Part shown: positions 41,934-51,303 of the stretch, piece by piece
How the letters are laid out: every line of letters starts with the position of its first letter
Position numbering within the stretch: the stretch's first letter is position 1
NCBI RefSeq assembly: GCF_001261735.1
Contig: NZ_CVRP01000010.1
Coordinates: 310,001 to 374,000, forward strand
Length of the DNA stretch: 64,000 bases
Reading direction: 5' to 3'
DNA from: Dysgonomonas sp. BGC7
GTDB lineage: Bacteria; Bacteroidota; Bacteroidia; Bacteroidales; Dysgonomonadaceae
Translations under genes and position numbers: made by a program
The notes under the pieces: generated by a model
The model's database searches: none
Told to the model about the DNA's origin: nothing
Seen by the model: the letters and a program-made list of their open reading frames with translations, nothing else

Positions 41934-44750
41934 ATGCCATTGCATTTATTTTGTTCTAAAGTCAAATTCTTACTGGGGATTCTTGGTCTATTTGTATCTG
42001 TATATACTCACGCACAAAAAAGTGAGAATATACAAAGTCTAAGTATGCAGGTAGAACGCACACTCAAACAATCTCAGCAACAAAATATAATAAGTACAAT
42101 TATAAAAATAAACAATCGGTCAAATAGAAGTTTTTCAGGAAGTGTAGGAATACGGGAAGTCAACGGCTTAAGAAGTATAGCCGGAGGAATATTACCAATC
42201 GACATTCAGCCATCGGATAGTATATTTTTACCTGTCAAATTTCTAATTCAACCTCAGATAGAAGCCGGAACAACTCATATACAATTCGATTTGTTAGACA
42301 ACGACAGAAAACTGATAGATAAACAAGAATCCACTTTCACTGTCGAAGAAAAAATTGCTTTATCATTAAATGTTGATCATCAAAACATACTGATCACCAA
42401 TCCTAATGATTCTGTTAGGGTAAAGGCAAATGTAATAAATTCTGGAAATAAGGCACAAAGTATAACATTAGTATTCAGTATACCAACTCTACGAGAAGGA
42501 GTAAACTTTATTGAACAAAAAGTTGAGCTCTTGCCCATGCAGCATCATCAATTCTCATTCAGCTTTATGCCTTCCTCATCTTTATTAGACAAACAGAATT
42601 TTTCGGTGAATGTTACAGCAATGCGAGGAAAAGATAAAGAAATATTCGGAAGTTCGTCTATAGAAGTTCAAAATGTGTCTACAAATAGAAGATTTAATGA
42701 AACAGGAAATATAGACTTCAATCTATTCAATCCATACCAGAATAATTCAATTACTGTCAACCACAGACAAACAAAATTGTCAAGCAGTATCACCCAACTT
42801 ATAGGTACCGGAAGTATTGACTTACCAGCCGGATATATAGGATTATCCGGAAATTTATATAAAATCAGTTCTGACAATACCTTAGTAGGAACCAATACTT
42901 TTTTGTCATACAAGTTAGATCATAATGAAGTGACAGTGGGAAGTGTTTATGAATCATTAGAAACGACTTTATCCGGAAGAGGAGCTAAAGTCCAACTAGG
43001 ATCTACAGACAACACTAATCTACGAATAGGCGTTATAGATCAGAATTACAATATATTCAGCGCTACACCTCTTTTCAACAATACTTATAGCATATATGCC
43101 GTAGGACAGCTCAACAGCCCGAATCAGTCGCAAAGGGCATCTTCCTCTTTTCTCTATCACTATGACTACATGGAAAAAAGTCGAAATTTGATTACTGGAG
43201 GTGATGTAAACTGGTTGGTAAAAAACAACTGGAATATCAATTTAAGACTGCATGGAGCAATGAGCCATATAGAAACATTCGGCAACAATAAATTTTCAGG
43301 ATCGGCTGAATTGAGGTATAATGGAACAAATAAAGGATATGACATGTCCGGATCATATTATTTTAGTTCCAATTACTTTCCGGGAGATCGTAGAGGAATG
43401 ATAACTCTTCAACAAATGCTATACAAAAAACTTAATGATAAATATTCGTTACGAGGTAGCATTTTCTATTCTCACTTTTCGCCAAGGTCACATACTTTTA
43501 CAATGAATAATAATTCTCAAAATCTCATGGGAGATGTAGAATTATATTTTCCTAAAAAGAGAAATATATCCACAAGTGTAACCTATCTCAGCCAATACGA
43601 GCAATCGAATAACTATAGACAAAGCTATAATTTCGAAAATGCCAATATGTTTGCCAATCGGCTAAAAGCGTCTATCCGTTGGAACAACTTCAAAACAAAA
43701 CACTCGATGCTCTTCTCTGTTGAGAGCGGAATAGCAAAATATCCCTCCGAAAAAAGACAGAGTATGCAACTGAAAAGTAATCTTACATATTCATACGACT
43801 GGATAAATTTTACAACTATGTATCAATATGGAAGTTATTATTTATCAGAATATTTTTTATCTCAAAGAGAAGAAAAAACATTTAGGCGTTTGATATCTTC
43901 ATTAGCTGTAAATAAGGACTTCTCTGAAAAGAAATATATAATAAATGCAGGCATCAGCATAACAAAAGACCTGTATACAGACTTATCTCCTTCTGCCTTT
44001 GCCAACTTTAAATATACTCCATCCAAGTCGTACTCTGTCTATATAAATTCTATATGGAATAATTATAGATTCAGAAATACTCCTTCTAATAATTCCTATA
44101 GTGTAGAAGTAGGGTTAACAGTCAACCTCCAAAGAAACAATGCTTCGAGTAAACGTAAAAGTAAAGTATCGGCATTTGCTTTCTATGACAAAAATACAAA
44201 TGGCGTATTTGATAAAGGAGAAGAACCTGCAAAAAACTTCAATGTCAAAATAAACAATACTGCATTTATCACTGGAGATAAAGGACAGGTTGTATATTCG
44301 CGTGTTCCTTTCGGCAACTATGTAATAGACCAAATATCTGAAAATGGTTGGTTCTCATCCAGCGATACTATTAAGGTAACCAAGTTTAAAACAGATGTTC
44401 AGATACCACTACAGCAGGCAGGAACAGTTATTGGCCGAATAAAATATATATTTAATGCTAAATCGGCAATCGATGTTGTTCCTCAAAAAGAGGGTATATT
44501 ATTCCTTATAACAAGTAGTGACGGAAAAACAAAACAAAAGGTAGTAACAGACAATGATGGTCTTTTTACAGCTTTTCTTCCTACAGGAGATTATCAGATA
44601 GAATTATTAACCAACTCTCTACCAAACGACTCATTCTGCAAAATCAATTATCAGAAGATTACTGTTACTTCGGGCAAGATTCTCAATCTGAAAGCCTTCA
44701 ATATAGAAATCAGACAAAAGAAGATTAATCTGAAGCACTTCTCTCAATAA
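41934..44750 (+). CDS. Large outer-membrane barrel protein, usher-like, with Ig-like and SdrD-B-like domains
   Basis: The 938-residue product has a signal peptide (to THAQ) and two Ig-like domains (about 30-250). A stretch of about 470 residues of alternating amphipathic strands (265-735) is consistent with a large beta-barrel. The C-terminal domains include FYDKNTNGVFDKGEEPA, a calcium-loop sequence typical of SdrD-B-type repeats, and a SpaA-like TDNDGLFTAFLPTGDYQIEL. Position after chaperone and adhesin-like genes suggests an usher role. Sequence similarity to classical PapC ushers is not evident to me. The gap from the previous gene is only 5 nt. Confidence 0.6.
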   Translation: MPLHLFCSKVKFLLGILGLFVSVYTHAQKSENIQSLSMQVERTLKQSQQQNIISTIIKINNRSNRSFSGSVGIREVNGLRSIAGGILPIDIQPSDSIFLPVKFLIQPQIEAGTTHIQFDLLDNDRKLIDKQESTFTVEEKIALSLNVDHQNILITNPNDSVRVKANVINSGNKAQSITLVFSIPTLREGVNFIEQKVELLPMQHHQFSFSFMPSSSLLDKQNFSVNVTAMRGKDKEIFGSSSIEVQNVSTNRRFNETGNIDFNLFNPYQNNSITVNHRQTKLSSSITQLIGTGSIDLPAGYIGLSGNLYKISSDNTLVGTNTFLSYKLDHNEVTVGSVYESLETTLSGRGAKVQLGSTDNTNLRIGVIDQNYNIFSATPLFNNTYSIYAVGQLNSPNQSQRASSSFLYHYDYMEKSRNLITGGDVNWLVKNNWNINLRLHGAMSHIETFGNNKFSGSAELRYNGTNKGYDMSGSYYFSSNYFPGDRRGMITLQQMLYKKLNDKYSLRGSIFYSHFSPRSHTFTMNNNSQNLMGDVELYFPKKRNISTSVTYLSQYEQSNNYRQSYNFENANMFANRLKASIRWNNFKTKHSMLFSVESGIAKYPSEKRQSMQLKSNLTYSYDWINFTTMYQYGSYYLSEYFLSQREEKTFRRLISSLAVNKDFSEKKYIINAGISITKDLYTDLSPSAFANFKYTPSKSYSVYINSIWNNYRFRNTPSNNSYSVEVGLTVNLQRNNASSKRKSKVSAFAFYDKNTNGVFDKGEEPAKNFNVKINNTAFITGDKGQVVYSRVPFGNYVIDQISENGWFSSSDTIKVTKFKTDVQIPLQQAGTVIGRIKYIFNAKSAIDVVPQKEGILFLITSSDGKTKQKVVTDNDGLFTAFLPTGDYQIELLTNSLPNDSFCKINYQKITVTSGKILNLKAFNIEIRQKKINLKHFSQ

Positions 44751-44961
44751 CAGTTTTCCATATATTCATTCTAGTGAGAACTATGGTAATAAAACAAAAA
44801 ATTGTTTTTAATTCTCTCATTTCCAAATAGCCTTACAAAAGATAACACACTGAAGAACAATCTGAAATAACATAATAGGATTACTACTAAAATGAGACTA
44901 TACAAAGAATATTTAGAGAACTAGCTAAAAAAGAGTTTTATTAATCACGATTAAATCATGT

Positions 44962-46179
44962 CTAAAAAATAGCAAGAGCTTGTTCCAAGTCGGCAATAAG
45001 GTCATCAGCATCCTCTAGTCCCACTGACAAGCGGAAAAGACCTTCTCCTGCAAATGTATTCCATGACTCCAATTGCTTATCTGTAGAAAATTTAAACGAT
45101 GTCTGTAGCAGGTCTTTACTATTAAGATAGAAGATTAATGATCTATGATGTCCCAAAGATACAGCATAATGAATAATACTTAACCTATCTGCCAGCCTTC
45201 GAGACTCAAGTATTCCATTTTCTACTTGAAAAGTTATAATTCCCGAGAAATTTTTCATTTGTCGCTTAGCCAACTCATACTGAGGATGAGAAGCTAAACC
45301 CGGATAAATAACTCTTTTCACCTTCGGGTGACTTTCTAAATATGCGGCTATTTTAAGAGCATTTTCCTCATGTACCCGCATACGGATAGGAAAGGTTGCT
45401 ATTCCTCTCAGTATTAACCAAGCATTGAATGGGCTCAATGATCCGCCTAAGCGAATAGCTGTTTTTTTACGCAAAGATGTAAGATCTTTTTTATAACCTA
45501 GAATTACTCCACCCAGGGCATCTCCATGTCCACCCAGGTATTTTGTAAGAGAGTGGACAACAAAGTCTGCTCCCAACTCTAAAGGCTTAGTAGCAACGGG
45601 AGTCGCAAATGTAGAATCTACAGCTAGTTTTGCACCCACACTATGTGCAAGATTCGCAACCTCTGCAATATCAGTAAGCCTCAATAAAGGATTGCACGGT
45701 GTCTCTATATACAGAAGCTTGGTCTCTGATTGCAAAGCATTCTTTATGGCATCAATATCTGAAGTATCTACTTTCGAAATCTTTATTCCTAGCTCAGGAA
45801 TCATTTCATTGGTTATTTCTGATAGTGCCGCATACGCTACATCGCTTACAACGGCATGATCTCCGGACTTTAGTAAATGAAAGAGCAGAGCCGTAATTGC
45901 AGACATACCGCTGGCAAAAGTAACTGCTGTTTCAGCACCTTCCAAAGCTGCTAACTTTTCCTCTAGTTGATGTACAGTCGGATTCCCCCATCGAGTATAA
46001 ACCCATGTATCATTTTCGTCCATACCCTCTACTGAAAACCCTGTATCAGCACCCACTGTAAAGGTTGTAGACATAACCAGATTAGGAGAAGATGCGTGAG
46101 TTGTAGGATCAGGAGATTCTCCTGCATGAATAGATTTGGTTTGTTCTCCGAGATGATGTAATAAAAATTTAGTTCCCAT
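44962..46179 (-). CDS. Cys/Met metabolism PLP enzyme (cystathionine gamma-synthase/methionine gamma-lyase family)
   Basis: This 405-residue enzyme has the PLP Lys213 in HSLTKYLGGHGDALGG, YTRWGNPT (61-68) carrying the Tyr and Arg that touch the PLP phosphate of the partner subunit, and FASGMSAI. It belongs to the transsulfuration group. The exact reaction (gamma-synthase, gamma-lyase or O-acetylhomoserine sulfhydrylase) cannot be told from sequence. It is monocistronic. The gap to the barrel gene on its left (211 nt) shows nothing of note. Confidence 0.88.
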   Translation of the reverse strand: MGTKFLLHHLGEQTKSIHAGESPDPTTHASSPNLVMSTTFTVGADTGFSVEGMDENDTWVYTRWGNPTVHQLEEKLAALEGAETAVTFASGMSAITALLFHLLKSGDHAVVSDVAYAALSEITNEMIPELGIKISKVDTSDIDAIKNALQSETKLLYIETPCNPLLRLTDIAEVANLAHSVGAKLAVDSTFATPVATKPLELGADFVVHSLTKYLGGHGDALGGVILGYKKDLTSLRKKTAIRLGGSLSPFNAWLILRGIATFPIRMRVHEENALKIAAYLESHPKVKRVIYPGLASHPQYELAKRQMKNFSGIITFQVENGILESRRLADRLSIIHYAVSLGHHRSLIFYLNSKDLLQTSFKFSTDKQLESWNTFAGEGLFRLSVGLEDADDLIADLEQALAIF

Positions 46180-46274
46180 AGAGTGTCATTTAATAATTAA
46201 CGAAAGTAGAATTCTTCGTAAAATCATGCAATAACACAAATATGGTATTTATAAAACATCAATATTGCCCGAAC

Positions 46275-46301
46275 AAAAAAACGCTTATCGCTATAAGCGT
46301 T
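46275..46301 (-). terminator. Terminator at the end of the GH92-containing unit
   Basis: AACGCTTAT (46280-46288) and ATAAGCGTT (46293-46301) form a 9-bp stem with a 4-nt loop and a T6 run on the minus strand, 8 nt after the GH92 stop. Confidence 0.9.
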
Positions 46302-46309
46302 CAGTATAT

Positions 46310-48643
46310 TTACTTCTTACGGGAAGCAAGCTCAATAATCAGTTTTTTTGCATTGATTAGCTCCTGATGTGATATACGATAACCTTTAAAAGGTTTATCT
46401 CCTAATATCATGTTCTTTATGTATATGTCTTCCGGTGTATTGCGCTTCGCTTCTATTACCAATTCCTCCTGAGCCCAATAACGCTTGTCGAGTTTAATAA
46501 CTACACGGTCAAATACAGGACTGGTTATTGTGTAATATGGTTCTCCCGGACAATCAGGATACAGTCCTATCATATTGAAAACAGCCCATGCCGACATTGT
46601 TCCCGCATCGTCATTACCGGGTATACCATCAGGCTTGGTAGTATAATGTTTATCAAGCAATCGCCTTACATGGTATTGAGTACGCCATTCCTCTCCTTTA
46701 AAGTAGCTAAACAAATAAGGATATGCTATATCAGGTTCATTAGCCGGATCATAATAACCTTTATCAAATACCATCTCCAGTTTGTCAATAAATTTTTTCT
46801 TTCCTCCCATAAGTTTTGCTAAACCTGTCACATCATGAGGGACATAGAATGTATAGTTCCACGCACTACCTTCATGAAAACCAGGATTTTCTTCAAAATC
46901 CATACCTTGTTGAGGATTGAAAGGCGACAAGAAAGATCCATCAGGAAGTATAGGACGGAAAGTTCCATACTCCGGTGAATAATAGTTTGTATAACCTAAA
47001 GATCTCTTTTTAAAGTAGACGGCATCGTCTTTCTTACCTAATGCCTCGGCCAATCGGGATAATGAATAGTCAGCTATATAATATTCCAAAGCATGTGAAA
47101 CCGAATTATCAAATTCGCTACGCAAAGGAACATATCCCAGTCTCATATAATCATTGTTATCAGGACGCATACGGTTAAAGTCTCCTTTCAGCGAAGCATA
47201 GTACGAATCAGGCAACGCACCTCCCTTTCTTACAGTATCGGTAGTGTATGTTATGCCCTGCATAGTTGCCGATTTATGAAAAGCTTGGTAAGCTGTTTCA
47301 ATATCAAAGTCTCGTAAACCTTTAAGCCATGTATCAGTTATCACAGGTATCGAAGGGTCACCCTCCATCGTCCATGTTTCGCGTCCGTACAGTTCCCACT
47401 TGGGCATCCAGCCCCATTCTTTGTACATGCCTATCATAGATCGCACCATATCTGTCTGGCGATCTGGCCAAGCAAGCGTCATAAGCTGATGCAGATTGCG
47501 ATATGTATCCCAAAGAGAAAAAACCGTATAACGCGTATTTTCAGTCTTTAAGATATTATTACCTTCCATGGCAGGATATTCACCATTCACATCATTCAAT
47601 ATATTGGGATGTATCAGAGTATGATAAAGGGCTGTATAAAAAACGGTCTTTTGCTCATCTGTTCCACCTTCAACTAAAATACGCGAAAGATCGTTGTTCC
47701 ATTTCTCTTTAGCCTGAGCACAAAGCGTATCAAAAGTTTTTCCTTTAGCTTCTGTATTTAGATTGAGGCGAGCATTCTCTATGCTCGAAAACGAGACTCC
47801 AATTTGCACTTCTATCTGTTCTTCTCTCTGTAAATCGAAACTGAACCATGCGCCTACATCATCACCGGCTATATCTTTATGGTATTTTTCGTATATCTTG
47901 TATCGTCCATGGTCGGGATCCCATTGAGCTTTTACACCCTCCATCAGACGTTGTTTTTTCCAAAGGCCACTTCTTTCAGGAGTTTTGCCTACAATACGCA
48001 TAACAAAATAAACAGGAAATACCGCCTGAGAATTATAGCAGAATGTTCCCAGCATTTTCATTCCTTCTACATCCCCATCTCCATTGAAACGAAGAAATGC
48101 CCCTGACTCATTTGTAAGCCCCTGACCAAGATTGAGCAATATATTAGCTTGTCCTTTAGGAAAAGTATAACGATGTACGCCTACTCTTGTTGTAGATGTC
48201 ACTTCGGTAAGAATATCGTATTTGGTAAGTTTGTTTGTGTAATATCCGGGAGAAGCTTTTTCCTGTGTGTAGCGGCTGCCATAATTCTTATAGTCTACAT
48301 CAAGCTCTCCTGTAGTAGGCATTATCAGTAATGAACCCAAATCGGGACACCCTACCCCACTTAGATTCACATGAGAATAGCCCGTAAAAAACACATTATG
48401 ATACTCATAAGGAGTAGACCACCAACGAGCATCTTTGTCATACACATTGTCTTTACTTCCCATCACATTGAAAGGAACAACTGACATCATTCCGTTAGGG
48501 ACAACTGCTCCGGGATTGGTAGTCCCGAAGTTTGTTGTTCCGATGAAAGGATCTACCCAATCTACCGGTTGCTTGGTTTGAGAATTAAGAGAATTTGATA
48601 GGAAGACAATCCCGATAAGCAAGGTAAGATATCTTTTCATCAT
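46310..48643 (-). CDS. GH92 alpha-mannosidase (signal-peptide form)
   Basis: This 777-residue protein has a cleavable signal peptide and no lipobox, so it is probably periplasmic. KQPVDWVDPFIGTTNFG and GAVVPNGMMSVVPFNV open the GH92 fold, and SLWDTYRNLHQLMTLAWPDR and GIPGNDDAGTMSAWAVFN carry the conserved acidic residues. GH92 enzymes are calcium-dependent, inverting exo-alpha-mannosidases. Which linkage it cuts is unknown. It is separated from the GH130 gene by 251 nt holding two inverted repeats. Confidence 0.93.
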   Translation of the reverse strand: MMKRYLTLLIGIVFLSNSLNSQTKQPVDWVDPFIGTTNFGTTNPGAVVPNGMMSVVPFNVMGSKDNVYDKDARWWSTPYEYHNVFFTGYSHVNLSGVGCPDLGSLLIMPTTGELDVDYKNYGSRYTQEKASPGYYTNKLTKYDILTEVTSTTRVGVHRYTFPKGQANILLNLGQGLTNESGAFLRFNGDGDVEGMKMLGTFCYNSQAVFPVYFVMRIVGKTPERSGLWKKQRLMEGVKAQWDPDHGRYKIYEKYHKDIAGDDVGAWFSFDLQREEQIEVQIGVSFSSIENARLNLNTEAKGKTFDTLCAQAKEKWNNDLSRILVEGGTDEQKTVFYTALYHTLIHPNILNDVNGEYPAMEGNNILKTENTRYTVFSLWDTYRNLHQLMTLAWPDRQTDMVRSMIGMYKEWGWMPKWELYGRETWTMEGDPSIPVITDTWLKGLRDFDIETAYQAFHKSATMQGITYTTDTVRKGGALPDSYYASLKGDFNRMRPDNNDYMRLGYVPLRSEFDNSVSHALEYYIADYSLSRLAEALGKKDDAVYFKKRSLGYTNYYSPEYGTFRPILPDGSFLSPFNPQQGMDFEENPGFHEGSAWNYTFYVPHDVTGLAKLMGGKKKFIDKLEMVFDKGYYDPANEPDIAYPYLFSYFKGEEWRTQYHVRRLLDKHYTTKPDGIPGNDDAGTMSAWAVFNMIGLYPDCPGEPYYTITSPVFDRVVIKLDKRYWAQEELVIEAKRNTPEDIYIKNMILGDKPFKGYRISHQELINAKKLIIELASRKK

Positions 48644-48719
48644 ATTTTTTATTTAGTAAAAGACAATATTAACGACTTTATTAACTGATAAACAATGGAA
48701 TAATACTCCGGCATCATAA

Positions 48720-48739
48720 GGGCGAATATTTATTCGCCC
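48720..48739. repeat. GGGCGAATA palindrome
   Basis: GGGCGAATA (48720-48728) and TATTCGCCC (48731-48739) are separated by 2 nt and followed by CTACA. No T tract follows, so it is not a standard terminator. It may be a small dispersed palindrome. Confidence 0.6.
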
Positions 48740-48783
48740 CTACATTCTAAAATATATCAATAAATTTTTAACTAAAAAGTAAT

Positions 48784-48823
48784 GGAAGTAACACTTTACA
48801 ATCATTCTTCATTTGTTACTTCC
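48784..48823. repeat. GGAAGTAAC/GTTACTTCC inverted repeat (possible repeat-family copy D)
   Basis: 9-bp arms at 48784-48792 and 48815-48823 flank 22 nt. TTATAGATAAAG follows about 25 nt later, as in copies A, B and C. The relation to A and B is only suggestive. Confidence 0.45.
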
Positions 48824-48894
48824 TGCACCATCTACAAATGCCTATTTACCTTATAGATAAAGTTTTAAATAATCGAAGAACAAATTTGGAGAAG

Positions 48895-49899
48895 TTACTT
48901 AAGAATATTTGTTCTTTTAGTAAATTCTATTATTTCATCTATATATCCGAAGGCTAACCCTGTTACAGTATCAGCACATCCATAATAAACTGCGATGCGT
49001 CCTGTTTCAGGATCGTGCAACGAAGCACAAGGGAATGTTACATTCGGTACATCACCCGTAAGCTCATATATTTCTCGTGGAGCTATCAGATACGGACCAC
49101 TGCGTGCTATCATTTTCCAAGGTTCGTCTTTATCCAATAGGGCTGAACCAAAGCTATACACATAACCATTGCAAGAACGCAATACGCCATGATATATCAT
49201 CAACCATCCCTCCGATGTTTCGATAGGTATAGGACCTGCTCCAACTTTCATACATTGCCATGCACTATCTTCGAAAGCAGCAGGCGACATAACATGTCTG
49301 TGGCGTCCCCAAAACTCCATATCAGGCGATTCGCTATAGAAAATATCACCGAAAGCTGTATGTCCGTTATCACTCGGACGACTGAGCATAGCAAAGCGCC
49401 CGTTTATCTTACGCGGAAACATTACCCCGTTTCTATTAAATGGCAGAAAAGCATTTTCTAGTTGATGGAATAGTTTGAAATCGGTAGTCCATGCACATCC
49501 GATTGTAGGGCCATGATAACCATTACACCATGTTACATAATAACGATCTTCGATCCATGTTACACGAGGGTCGTAGCCATACACCCATACACCAACTTCA
49601 TCATCGCCTCCGGTAAACTTAACATCTTCTTCTTCAATATCCCAGTTGATCCCGTCTTTACTGAACCCGACATGCAACCTCATGCGGCGGTTAGTATCAT
49701 CGCAACGGAAAACTCCTGCATAACCGTCTCCGAAAGGAACTACCGCACTATTGAAAATACTGTTTGACGTACTAAGAGCATTGCGTCCGATGATAGGGTT
49801 GGCTGAGTAGCGCCACATAACATCCTTACATCCATCCGGACGATTTTCCCAAGGCATACCGGCTAACGGTTGGCCTTCTATTTTTAGATCTTTTGCCAT
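48895..49899 (-). CDS. GH130 beta-mannoside phosphorylase
   Basis: The 334-residue protein has no signal peptide, so it is cytosolic. [17 protein letters not shown] contains the conserved Asp110 general acid, and [26 protein letters not shown] and [14 protein letters not shown] form the rest of the five-bladed propeller site. The family phosphorolyses beta-1,4-mannosides. The subgroup resembling Bacteroides N-glycan enzymes acts on Man-beta-1,4-GlcNAc, giving mannose 1-phosphate. An MFS transporter lies 25 nt upstream, matching the known GH130-MFS pair. Confidence 0.9.
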   Translation of the reverse strand: MAKDLKIEGQPLAGMPWENRPDGCKDVMWRYSANPIIGRNALSTSNSIFNSAVVPFGDGYAGVFRCDDTNRRMRLHVGFSKDGINWDIEEEDVKFTGGDDEVGVWVYGYDPRVTWIEDRYYVTWCNGYHGPTIGCAWTTDFKLFHQLENAFLPFNRNGVMFPRKINGRFAMLSRPSDNGHTAFGDIFYSESPDMEFWGRHRHVMSPAAFEDSAWQCMKVGAGPIPIETSEGWLMIYHGVLRSCNGYVYSFGSALLDKDEPWKMIARSGPYLIAPREIYELTGDVPNVTFPCASLHDPETGRIAVYYGCADTVTGLAFGYIDEIIEFTKRTNILK

Positions 49900-49924
49900 A
49901 ATGTTTTTTGTTTTTTTATATTGA

Positions 49925-51223
49925 TCATTTAATCTCTTCTGAAATAATATTTTCTTCTGTTTCTTGTTTATCAGGATACTTAAATGGAATTATACGGGAC
50001 ACAACCAATGCCGGTATCATGGCTATGGCCACAACTACAAAGAATTGCTGATATCCCAACCAGTCACTCAATACACCACTTATCATTCCTGCAAACATAT
50101 ATCCAAGATTCATCACTCCCGACGCAAAAGCATAGTGTGCCATTTTGTGTTCTCCGGGTGCAACCTGTTGCATCATAAACAAAGTAAGTCCTACAAAGCC
50201 GAATCCATAACCAAAATATTCGCAAACAACAGCCGAACCAATAAGAAGAATATTTGATGGTTGAAAAATAGACAACATTAGATAAATAAGGAAAGGCAGG
50301 TTTATAGCACAGCATAGATAAAACAAAGTTTTCTTAAGACCTTTGGCCGATATATAATATCCAGCAAGAATAGACCCTAGAATAAAAGCAACAGTACCGA
50401 AAGTACCATTTATCAGTCCTATCTGGCTAATTTCAAGTGCTAGTCCACCTTTTTCTGTCGGAGCTTTAAGGAATAGAGGCAGAATCTTTATTGCAAGACC
50501 TTCAGCTAGTCTGTATAGTATAATGAAGATAATATAGAAAGCAATATTCTTTTTTTGAAAAAACGTTACAAAAACATTTTTAAAAGAGTTCCATCCGTCT
50601 TTTACCGTTTTTATCTGAGATACAGCAGCACCACCGGACGGTAATACCCTACTATGCCATAAGCTGAGGAGAATCATTATTGCTGCACACACTCCCATAA
50701 TAAGCATCCACGCATTGACTACTCCCATTGTATTTTTGAGCATTCCTGCCATAAAAACAAGCCCCCCGTTAGCAACTACTTTTGCTATATTGAAAAACGC
50801 TCCTTGCCAACCAATATATTTAGCCTGTGTCTGATTGTCGAGCTCGGTCATATAAATACCGTCTGTGGCTATATCGTGCGTTGCTCCACTAAATGCAATA
50901 ACACCCATCAGGGCTATAGAGTAGGTGAAGAAATCGGGCAAAGGAAGACTTAATGCAACTAATGCGAAACTAATACCCGTAATCATCTGAGTGCCTACCA
51001 CAAAATATTTCTTCGTCTTAAACATTTCGAGAAAAGGGCTCCACAAAGGTTTTAAACTCCATGGAAGAATTATAAGGGAAGTCCAAAAAGTTATTTGTCC
51101 ATCCGAGATACCCATTTCGGAAAACATAATGACAGAAACCAACTGTACCATAACAAATGGTAAGCCCATTCCAAAGTAAACACTAGGAACCCATCGTAAG
51201 GGTGTCGCTTTTTTTAGTTGCAT
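49925..51223 (-). CDS. MFS transporter, N-glycan disaccharide uptake type
   Basis: This 432-residue protein has twelve hydrophobic helices in the AmpG/PAT-like MFS group ([33 protein letters not shown]). It is paired with the cytosolic GH130 gene. It probably brings Man-GlcNAc from the periplasm to the cytosol, an inference from the gene pair. No sugar-specific motif was recognised. Confidence 0.85.
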   Translation of the reverse strand: MQLKKATPLRWVPSVYFGMGLPFVMVQLVSVIMFSEMGISDGQITFWTSLIILPWSLKPLWSPFLEMFKTKKYFVVGTQMITGISFALVALSLPLPDFFTYSIALMGVIAFSGATHDIATDGIYMTELDNQTQAKYIGWQGAFFNIAKVVANGGLVFMAGMLKNTMGVVNAWMLIMGVCAAIMILLSLWHSRVLPSGGAAVSQIKTVKDGWNSFKNVFVTFFQKKNIAFYIIFIILYRLAEGLAIKILPLFLKAPTEKGGLALEISQIGLINGTFGTVAFILGSILAGYYISAKGLKKTLFYLCCAINLPFLIYLMLSIFQPSNILLIGSAVVCEYFGYGFGFVGLTLFMMQQVAPGEHKMAHYAFASGVMNLGYMFAGMISGVLSDWLGYQQFFVVVAIAMIPALVVSRIIPFKYPDKQETEENIISEEIK

Positions 51224-51303
51224 AAGAGCTCTTAAGGTTAAATGTAGTTATTTTTTGTTTTTTTTTCTTCAGACAGTATCAATCTCTACTTTTCTGCTAA
51301 TAT

